Assembly: GCA_905181965.1 (NCBI GenBank)
Contig: CAJIZY010000009.1
Location: forward strand, 186,001 to 250,000
Origin: Akkermansiaceae bacterium
Lineage (GTDB): Bacteria; Verrucomicrobiota; Verrucomicrobiia; Verrucomicrobiales; Akkermansiaceae
DNA length: 64,000 nt
Reading direction: 5' to 3'
Shown here piece by piece: positions 57,976 through 64,000 of this stretch. The notes under the pieces are model-generated. The model did not search any database. It was not told the DNA's origin and saw nothing but the letters and a program-made list of their open reading frames with translations. Positions within the stretch are counted from its first letter, which is position 1. Each line of letters opens with the position of its first letter. The position numbers were made by a program, and so were the translations under genes.

Positions 57976-59016
57976 ATGTCTGAAGTTACCAAAATTGCGA
58001 TCATTGGAGCGAGCGGGTATACTGGCTTGGAGCTTCTGCGCCTCGTTTTTTGCCACCCAAAAGCCGAGGTTGTCGCCATCACTTCCCGCGCGAACGCTGG
58101 AAAAAAAGTGACCGAAGTCTTCCCTCGGTTCGAAAGCCATCCCGGCACCGAGATTTGTTTCATCGAGCCTGACATGGAATCCGTCGCGGCAACTGGTGCC
58201 GAGGTTGCCTTCCTGGCCCTTCCTCACGGAACAGCCGCTCCTTTCGCGCGCGACCTTTTGGGTCTCGGAATGAAAGTGATCGATTTGAGTGCTGATTTCC
58301 GGCTCGATGACCCCGCGGTCTATCAAGATTTCTACGACCACCCACACCCCGCTCCCGAGCTACTCGACGAGGCCGTCTTTGGACTTCCTGAGGTCTACGA
58401 GTCCGAGATTAAAGCGGCTCGGCTCATTGCATCACCTGGATGTTACCCCACCTCGATCATGCTTCCCCTCATCCCCCTCTTGAGAGAGGGGCTTGTCGAG
58501 CACTCATCGATTAATGTTTCATCGATGAGTGGTGTCAGTGGTGCTGGACGCAAGGCAGACCTCTCTCTCATCTTTGCCGAGGTCAATGAGAGTATTCGTT
58601 CATATGGCCTTCCGCGCCACCGGCACCTTTCCGAGATTGAGCAAGAACTTGGAAAAGCTGCTGGAGAAAAAGTCACGATCTCTTTCGTCCCTCATCTCGT
58701 TCCCGTTACGGCCGGAATCTGCACTACGATTTTTGCGAAATTGACCGGTGACTTTGATCGCGTTGATGAAGTCCTTAGGAACGCTTACCGGAACGCCCCA
58801 TTTGTCCGCCTCCGTGGAGCCGGCATCTCGCCCGACACCAAACATGTCACTGGCTCAAACTACCTAGACATCGGCTGGCACCATGATTCTCGCACCGGAC
58901 GAGTGATCGTCCAAAGTGCCGAAGATAATCTTGGGAAGGGTGCCGCTGGCCAAGCGATCCAAAGTTTTAATCTTATGGTTGGAAATATTGTAACTGACGG
59001 ATTGCAAAACCTGTAG
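57976..59016 (+). CDS. argC: N-acetyl-gamma-glutamyl-phosphate reductase
   Basis: 346 residues; third step of arginine synthesis, NADPH-dependent. Nucleotide-binding start KIAIIGASGYTGLELLRLV; substrate site FLALPHGTAAPFARDLL; catalytic Cys in LIASPGCYPTSIMLPLIPL; VSSMSGVSGAGRKADLSL; SYGLPRHRHLSEIEQEL with the conserved RHRHxxEIEQ; FVPHLVPVTAGICTTIFA. The ATG at 57976 is chosen because the family begins about seven residues before the Rossmann motif, while the open frame back to 57565 overlaps the divergent pseudo-protease gene. argJ follows after 23 bases. Confidence 0.95.
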   Translation: MSEVTKIAIIGASGYTGLELLRLVFCHPKAEVVAITSRANAGKKVTEVFPRFESHPGTEICFIEPDMESVAATGAEVAFLALPHGTAAPFARDLLGLGMKVIDLSADFRLDDPAVYQDFYDHPHPAPELLDEAVFGLPEVYESEIKAARLIASPGCYPTSIMLPLIPLLREGLVEHSSINVSSMSGVSGAGRKADLSLIFAEVNESIRSYGLPRHRHLSEIEQELGKAAGEKVTISFVPHLVPVTAGICTTIFAKLTGDFDRVDEVLRNAYRNAPFVRLRGAGISPDTKHVTGSNYLDIGWHHDSRTGRVIVQSAEDNLGKGAAGQAIQSFNLMVGNIVTDGLQNL

Positions 59017-59039
59017 CCCAAGTTAACCTTCCTCCCCCC

Positions 59040-60293
59040 ATGGATCTTCCCTACACTCGGATCAAAGGTGGCGTTTGTGCGGCCCGAGATTTTCTTGGAA
59101 GCGCAATCTCTTGTGGCATCAAGGATCCAAAGTCGGACCGCCTTGATCTTTCCCTGATTTACTCGAAAAAGGAATGCTTGAGTGCTGGGATGTTCACCCA
59201 AAACCGAGTAAAGGCTGCCCCAGTCCGGGTTTCCCAAAGCCACCTCCGTGCCGAAAGCTTGAGGGCCATTATTACAAATAGCGGGAATGCCAACGCCTGT
59301 ACGGGACCCACTGGCATGCAAGACGCTAAAAACATGGCTAAAGAAACCTCCAAACTCCTCGAACTAAGACAACGGGAAGTGGGGGTTTGCTCCACCGGAG
59401 TAATCGGGCTGCCAATGCCGATGATACGGATTGAACCAAAATACGAAGAACTGGTGGCTGGACTAGGATCCAAGAACGGTAACGATGTCGCCCGCTCCAT
59501 TATAACCAGCGACACTCACGAAAAGGAGTTTGCGATTTCATTCGAGCTTCACGGTAAGCGCGTCCGTATTGGCGGCTGCGCTAAAGGCGCCGGTATGATC
59601 AACCCGAACATGGCGACCATGCTCTGCTTCGTCACCACCGATGCCAACATCGGGAAAAGTTGTCTGAAGGAAGCAATCGAAAACAGCGTTGAGAATACCT
59701 TCAATCGTATCACGATCGATGGAGATACTTCCACCAATGATTCTGTGATCGTTCTTGCCAATGGCGCCGCCGAAAATAAGACGATTCGCCGTGGAACCAA
59801 AGAATGCCGTGACTTCAGTCACGCCCTAGAATTTGTGATGAATAAACTCGCTAAGGCCATCGTCCGCGATGGAGAACGCGTCACTAAGTTTGTTACGCTT
59901 GAAGTGAAAAGCGCTCGGAATGCATCCGACGCTAAAAAGGTAGCTCAGACGGTTGCCAATTCATCTTTGGTCAAATCATCATGGAATGGCGAAGACCCAA
60001 ACTGGGGCCGCATCATTCATGCTGTTGGTTATTCCGGCGCCAGCATTCGCGAGGAGTTCGTTGATATTTATTATGAATCCAAGGCCGCCTGTAAGGGTGG
60101 CTTACAGGCCAAGACAAACCCCGAGGTTCTTCGAAACATCGTTAGTAAACCAGAATTTAAGATCACCATTGATCTTGGTATTGGGAAGGCAAATCACCGG
60201 ATCTACTCCTCTGACCTTTCGCCGGAATACGTCGATTTTAATCGCTCAGAATATGCCTACTGGAAACAGGCAAAAAAAGACGGCTTAGTTTAA
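59040..60293 (+). CDS. argJ: Bifunctional glutamate N-acetyltransferase / amino-acid N-acetyltransferase
   Basis: 417 residues, cytosolic. ArgJ transfers acetyl from acetylornithine to glutamate and, in bifunctional forms, from acetyl-CoA. The zymogen cleaves itself before the Thr in [18 protein letters not shown] (MA|TML). Other marks: [91 protein letters not shown] and the C-terminal SEYAYWK. The start at 59040 is 23 bases after argC. Its stop overlaps the end of the convergent PLP enzyme gene by 4 bases. Presence of argJ implies an acetyl-cycle arginine route. Confidence 0.95.
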   Translation: MDLPYTRIKGGVCAARDFLGSAISCGIKDPKSDRLDLSLIYSKKECLSAGMFTQNRVKAAPVRVSQSHLRAESLRAIITNSGNANACTGPTGMQDAKNMAKETSKLLELRQREVGVCSTGVIGLPMPMIRIEPKYEELVAGLGSKNGNDVARSIITSDTHEKEFAISFELHGKRVRIGGCAKGAGMINPNMATMLCFVTTDANIGKSCLKEAIENSVENTFNRITIDGDTSTNDSVIVLANGAAENKTIRRGTKECRDFSHALEFVMNKLAKAIVRDGERVTKFVTLEVKSARNASDAKKVAQTVANSSLVKSSWNGEDPNWGRIIHAVGYSGASIREEFVDIYYESKAACKGGLQAKTNPEVLRNIVSKPEFKITIDLGIGKANHRIYSSDLSPEYVDFNRSEYAYWKQAKKDGLV

Positions 60294-61828
60294 GCAAGGT
60301 CAAGAGCACGGGCCAGGGCCCCGATGATAAGATCCCCCTCCTCATTCCCAACGGATAATCTGAGTAGATTCGGAGAAACTCCGCAGGCCTCGGCCCAATC
60401 AAGTTCAAAGTAGTGTGCTAACATTGTATAAGGACTAGCCAAGGTAAATTCAGTTCCTAGGTTTGGCCCCTTACAAAGCTCTAAGGCATCGTAAACCTTC
60501 GGCATCTTGCGCGGCTGCTTTAGAGTAAACGAAACCAGGCCGCCATAGCCACCATTCTCCCTACGAATTAGACGGTATTCATGGGGAGTATTAAATTTTG
60601 GGTACCAAACTCGGCCGACCGCAGGATGCTCGTGGAGATAGTCCGCAACCAGTTCACCGTTTTGATTCGATTTCTCAACCCGCTGGCGGTAGCTCCTGAT
60701 ATTCGAACTCAAAACTCGGCAATCCCCACTATAAAGTCGTGATCCCCCTTCGGTGTCTTCGCTTAGAAACGAGCGGAATTCACTCGCCCAAGGAGAATCA
60801 GTATTCAGCGTAAGCATTCCACCCATGACATCGCCCATTCCTGAAATCCACTTCGTCAAACTCGTAGTCACCAAATCCGCATATTTCAAAACCTCTAAAT
60901 TTATAGAGCTAGCGATTGTGTCATCCACCACTAAAGGCACGCCACCCTGACGACAAGCTTCTGAAATCCGCGGAAGATTGATCGTTCTTAACAGCGGGTT
61001 ACTTGGCACTTCACAAAAAACCGCGGCAAATTCACCCTCTTGGATTCTTCGGACCGCGGCATCAAGATCCTCTGTATCGGCATCATAAAGAAAAACGACA
61101 CCGTTTCCAAAACGCTGCTGGACCTTCAAAGCATCAACGTAAGGAAACTCCAACTGAAGAGTCTTTTTACTCGGAAAAAGATTCATCACTGCTCGATAAG
61201 CCGCAAAAACACCGGACATGCCGCTCTCATATAAATAGTGATCATCTAAAGCCGCTCCGGAAAACTCCGACAACTGCTGTTTCAACATCACGACTGATCC
61301 ACCCTCGGAATCCCGCTCCTTGAGAAGATCCTCGGCCCGGCGACTGCTAATGATCTCGCCCGTGAACCTCCAATATTCCATTGCCACACCAATCGCAGTC
61401 TCTGGGACAATCAAAGCTTGCATTCCCTCATCGTAGCTCGCGATTCGAGTTGCCACTGCTAACTTCCTTTCGACGTAACGCTGGGCTCCCTGAGCGGCTC
61501 TTTTATGAGGGAAAACGATGGCTCGCTTCCCTGTCTCTGCGATCTCTTCGGTCGCCTTCGCAAAAACCCGTTTCACCAGCGGATGTAGAAAAAATCGGGG
61601 ATATCCCGCTTCTAGCTTTTTCATCACACGGTCCCGGCCTTCCTCGTAGCCAACCACGGAATCCCACGTCGGAAGGGAAACCGAACAAGCATGAGTTGTA
61701 TCTGGAATCGGCCGACCAGTCGACTGGCCATCCCAGAGTGGATTTTTGAGGAGATCCCGCACGGCGCGATTTCTGACGCCTTCGAGGGCGTTTCGCAAGC
61801 CCTCCTTTCCTGATAATTGCGTTGACAC
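60290..61828 (-). CDS. PLP-dependent trans-sulfuration enzyme (cystathionine gamma-synthase-like, long type)
   Basis: 512 residues from a GTG at 61828. The fold type I aminotransferase-like domain (about 170-512) shows LYESGMSGVFAAYRAVMNLF, FCEVPSNPLLRTINLPRISE, VPLVVDDTIASSINLEVLKY (Asp that binds the PLP nitrogen) and the PLP lysine in LVTTSLTKWISGMGDVMGGM, followed by the C-terminal YGGLVSFTL and TEFTLASPYTMLAHYFELDW. The roughly 170-residue N-terminal extension (VSLPTWDSVVGYEEGRDRVM) resembles the long fungal cystathionine gamma-synthase Str2. The probable reaction joins an activated homoserine ester with cysteine, but gamma-lyase or sulfhydrylase activity cannot be excluded. Convergent with argJ. 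Its start overlaps the rplM promoter. Confidence 0.82.
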   Translation of the reverse strand: MSTQLSGKEGLRNALEGVRNRAVRDLLKNPLWDGQSTGRPIPDTTHACSVSLPTWDSVVGYEEGRDRVMKKLEAGYPRFFLHPLVKRVFAKATEEIAETGKRAIVFPHKRAAQGAQRYVERKLAVATRIASYDEGMQALIVPETAIGVAMEYWRFTGEIISSRRAEDLLKERDSEGGSVVMLKQQLSEFSGAALDDHYLYESGMSGVFAAYRAVMNLFPSKKTLQLEFPYVDALKVQQRFGNGVVFLYDADTEDLDAAVRRIQEGEFAAVFCEVPSNPLLRTINLPRISEACRQGGVPLVVDDTIASSINLEVLKYADLVTTSLTKWISGMGDVMGGMLTLNTDSPWASEFRSFLSEDTEGGSRLYSGDCRVLSSNIRSYRQRVEKSNQNGELVADYLHEHPAVGRVWYPKFNTPHEYRLIRRENGGYGGLVSFTLKQPRKMPKVYDALELCKGPNLGTEFTLASPYTMLAHYFELDWAEACGVSPNLLRLSVGNEEGDLIIGALARALDLA

Positions 61829-61850
61829 CCTAGTCCGCCCCTCCTAGCTT
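61822..61850 (+). promoter_or_regulatory. Promoter of rplM-rpsI
   Basis: TTGACA (61822-61827), a 17-base spacer and TAGCTT (61845-61850). The expected start is near 61857, about 50 bases before the rplM ATG, which leaves a leader. The -35 box overlaps the divergent GTG start of the PLP enzyme. Confidence 0.65.
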
Positions 61851-61908
61851 GCGCGCCCCTTACAGCACGCTGGATTCCCCAGCGGGCCCAACGGAACCCA
61901 GTAAAACA

Positions 61909-62337
61909 ATGAAAACGTTTTCAGCAAAACCAGCTGACGTCGAACGTTCATGGCACATTATTGATGCCAAGGACCAGATCGTCGGAAAAGTCGCCGTGGA
62001 GGCAGCCCGTCTCCTTCGCGGAAAGCATAAGGCGATTTTTACGCCTCACATCGATACCGGTGACTTTGTCGTCATCATCAACGCCGAGCACGCCAAATTC
62101 AGTGGCAGCAAGGAGCAGCATAAGATCTACGCCCGTCACTCCGGTTACGTCGGCGGCCAGACAATTGAGACTCCAAACAAGGTGCGCCAGCGTCGTCCTG
62201 AGCTCATCCTCGAATGGGCTGTCAAGGGCATGGTCCCAAAGAACAAACTTGGTTCCGCCCAAATGAAGAAGCTCAAGGTTTACGCAGGGGAAGAACACCC
62301 CCACGAAGCCCAGGAGCCACAGTCCGTCACTCTCTAA
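61909..62337 (+). CDS. rplM: 50S ribosomal protein L13
   Basis: 142 residues from ATG 61909; an in-frame upstream start at 61849 lies at the promoter's -10 box and is not used. L13 signatures: SWHIIDAKDQIVGKVAVEAA, LLRGKHKAIFTPHIDTGDFV, VVIINAEHAKFSGSKEQHKI, YARHSGYVGG and AVKGMVPKNKLGSAQMKKLK then VYAGEEHPHEAQ. It binds 23S rRNA early in 50S assembly. rpsI follows after 28 bases, the usual bacterial rplM-rpsI pair. Confidence 0.97.
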   Translation: MKTFSAKPADVERSWHIIDAKDQIVGKVAVEAARLLRGKHKAIFTPHIDTGDFVVIINAEHAKFSGSKEQHKIYARHSGYVGGQTIETPNKVRQRRPELILEWAVKGMVPKNKLGSAQMKKLKVYAGEEHPHEAQEPQSVTL

Positions 62338-62365
62338 ACCTTTATTCATTCATAAATAAAATACC

Positions 62366-62755
62366 ATGAGCGAAACTTTTACTGCAACAGGCCGTCGCAA
62401 GACCGCCGTTGCCCGCGTCTGGCTGACTGCCGGAACCGGAAGTATCACCATCAATAACGAGCCCTTCGAGGACGTTCTCACCACCCTCACCTTGCAGGGG
62501 CAACTCCTCGAACCTCTTCAGGTCACAAACCTCAAAAACAAGTTCGACGTTAAGGCTGTTTCACGCAGCGGCGGACTTCACGGACAAGCCGATGCCATCA
62601 AATTGGCGATAGCCCGAGCTCTGATTCTTCACGACCCTGAGCTGCGACCAGCCCTCAAAGCCGCCGGCCTTCTTCGCCGCGACCCACGAGCCAAGGAGCG
62701 TAAAAAGCCCGGGCAGCCCGGCGCCCGCAAGCGTTTCCAGTTTTCGAAGCGCTAG
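62366..62755 (+). CDS. rpsI: 30S ribosomal protein S9
   Basis: 129 residues. The start TATGRRKTAVARVWLTAGTG and the C-terminal RDPRAKERKKPGQPGARKRF, ending QFSKR, are diagnostic of S9, whose last Arg contacts the P-site tRNA. SRSGGLHGQADAIKLAIARA is also canonical. Followed by a terminator, so the operon has two genes. Confidence 0.97.
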   Translation: MSETFTATGRRKTAVARVWLTAGTGSITINNEPFEDVLTTLTLQGQLLEPLQVTNLKNKFDVKAVSRSGGLHGQADAIKLAIARALILHDPELRPALKAAGLLRRDPRAKERKKPGQPGARKRFQFSKR

Positions 62756-62782
62756 GCCGCTTCAACGAAACCAACCTCTCAG

Positions 62783-62813
62783 AAAGCCGCTTCCTAAGGG
62801 ATGCGGCTTTTTT
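62783..62813 (+). terminator. Terminator of rplM-rpsI
   Basis: AAAGCCGC-(12-base loop)-GCGGCTTTTTT, 28 bases after the rpsI stop. Confidence 0.88.
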
Positions 62814-62886
62814 GCGGCCTAGCCCGTCTTAAAAGGTGGGGAAAGAATCCGAAAAAAATTAGATTGGAGACGCCTCTCCATAGAAT

Positions 62887-63748
62887 TCAAAGAGCCCGGG
62901 CTGCCTTAATCGTATTCTTCATAAGCATCGCAATTGTCATCGGCCCAACTCCACCCGGAACCGGAGTGATTGCTCCAGTCTTCTCAAAGACATCATTGTA
63001 ATCGACATCTCCACAAAGACGGTAGCCGCGTTTTGCAACCGGATCTTCAACGCGATTGATGCCGACGTCGATAATCGTTGCTCCCTGCTTCACAAAGTCC
63101 TTTTTGATGAACTCGGGGATGCCGACGGCAGCCACAATAATATCCGCACGCCGACAAACCGCAGCTAGATCCTTAGTCCTTGAATGGGCAACCGTCACGG
63201 TGGCGTCACTTCCCCTTGCCATCAGTAAAAGCGCCATTGGTTTACCCACAATCATGCTTCGCCCCACAACTACCGCATCGGCACCAGAGGTTTCGACACC
63301 ACTCGCTTCGAGAAGCCTCATACAACCCGCCGGAGTGCAGGGCACAAAGCCGGAAGAATCTTCCAGCGCCAACTTAGCGACATTCTCAGGATGGAATCCA
63401 TCCACATCTTTAGCCGGATCAATTGTGCGGACGATTTCCTCCTCATCGATCTGCGATGGTGGCGGCGATTGCACCAAAATTCCGTGAATGGAAGCATCAT
63501 TCAGTTGATCAATCACCGCCAGCAAATTCGCCTCAGAGGTCTGCACATCCAACTTATGTTCCACCGAATGCATGCCTACCTCAACGGTTTGCTTGCCCTT
63601 GGAGCGCACATAGACTTGGCTGGCCGGATCTTCGCCCACCAAAACCACCGCAAGACCCGGCACAATGCCATGGTCTTGCTTCAAGCGCGCGGGAACACTC
63701 CGCGAGGACTTCCTCCGCTACCTTTTTTCCATCAATGATCGCTGCCAT
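62887..63748 (-). CDS. folD: Bifunctional methylenetetrahydrofolate dehydrogenase / cyclohydrolase, frameshifted at N-terminus
   Basis: One-carbon folate enzyme. The start is ATG 63748 ([16 protein letters not shown]). After about 17 residues the frame changes. Dropping one base near 63698-63702 links it to [20 protein letters not shown], then [14 protein letters not shown] (active-site Tyr/Lys pattern) and [51 protein letters not shown] (NADP site) and [20 protein letters not shown] then [15 protein letters not shown]. The restored enzyme has 286 residues, normal for FolD. All catalytic residues are present, so the frameshift is probably a sequence error in an essential gene. It overlaps the upstream acyltransferase end by 17 bases. 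Confidence 0.9.
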
Positions 63749-64000
63749 GGTTCTCTTCGCGGTCCGTGATATCTTGAAGTAGGCATTTCTCAAGCCTAAG
63801 CCGCTCTTTCTCGAATTCCTCGTTATCGAGTTGGCGCAGCACTGTTATCGGTTCCTCCAGAGTGATCCTGACCTTGCTGAAAGGTTTGGGGATCCGAAAA
63901 AGATCCCAGGTCTTCAGAGTCCAGCACGAGAGATAATCAATCCTCATAGCTACCATTGGGAGTCCGGTTGTTTGGGCAATTTTAATCACACCGGGCTGAA
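63732..64000 (-). CDS. Lysophospholipid acyltransferase (DUF374-like), C-terminal fragment cut by window edge
   Basis: 89 codons are visible. QPGVIKIAQTTGLPMVAMRI then DYLSCWTLKTWDLFRIPKPF and SKVRITLEEPITVLRQLDNE match the C-terminal part of DUF374/PlsC-type proteins (PGVxKLAQxTGLPIVPV, SWDRFxIPKPFSRV). The N-terminal HX4D box lies beyond the window. Family members acylate lysophospholipids or lipid A precursors at the inner membrane. The stop overlaps the folD start. Confidence 0.75.
   Translation of the reverse strand, partial: QPGVIKIAQTTGLPMVAMRIDYLSCWTLKTWDLFRIPKPFSKVRITLEEPITVLRQLDNEEFEKERLRLEKCLLQDITDREENHGSDH

Noticed and set aside
1-64000. CRISPR array
   Set aside because: No run of short direct repeats with regular spacers was seen on either strand.

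Overview
The window looks like a chromosome segment of a free-living, polysaccharide-degrading member of the Verrucomicrobiota (Planctomycetota-Verrucomicrobiota-Chlamydiota group, probably Verrucomicrobiales). The basis is gene content: a PSCyt1/DUF1549/DUF1553 protein followed by a DUF1501 protein, several SASA (DUF303) esterases, a formylglycine sulfatase, giant secreted CotH/lamin-tail proteins with a shared DxDGDxxxNxLEYxLGxD tail, BNR sialidase-like and GH172 proteins, DUF1080 remnants, and almost no strong Shine-Dalgarno sites. The species is an inference.

Layout. 0-10.7 kb: HDAC-like start (cut by the window edge), two envelope proteins, a serine protease, pdxA, two Hsp20 proteins, xthA, tlyA, a LOG protein, DAHP synthase, a GreA-like protein and a cell-wall amidase. 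10.7-30.6 kb: secreted degradation and adhesion proteins (two CotH giants, an oxidoreductase, a GH26-beta-lactamase fusion, small lipoproteins, a repeat protein, a LamG/thrombospondin-3 protein, a sulfatase). 31-36.6 kb: a Tat-type FAD oxidoreductase and membrane proteins. 36.8-45.7 kb: single carbohydrate-active genes and gene fragments separated by copies of one dispersed repeat, all in the same orientation; this is the most unusual part of the window. 45.9-50.6 kb: tRNA-Ser(GCU), two paralogous coiled-coil proteins and an ABC exporter. 50.8-56.4 kb: a three-gene PSCyt/DUF1501/SASA operon. 56.5-64 kb: a pseudo-protease, argC-argJ, a long cystathionine gamma-synthase-like enzyme, rplM-rpsI, folD and an acyltransferase (cut by the window edge).

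An important caveat applies to the whole window. At least nine genes carry single-base indels, mostly in short homopolymers, and each one-base correction restores a full-length family member. This includes xthA and folD, which are unlikely to be dead. I read this mainly as uncorrected sequencing error, and I give the restored gene spans where both halves can be seen.

Functionally, the window combines housekeeping genes (vitamin B6, aromatic amino acids, arginine, methionine/cysteine, folate, ribosome) with a large exported set aimed at sulfated or decorated glycans: sulfatase, sialidase-like, GH26, GH172, propeller glycosidase-like proteins and acetylesterases. The tandem lectin-like and lamin-tail modules probably mediate binding.
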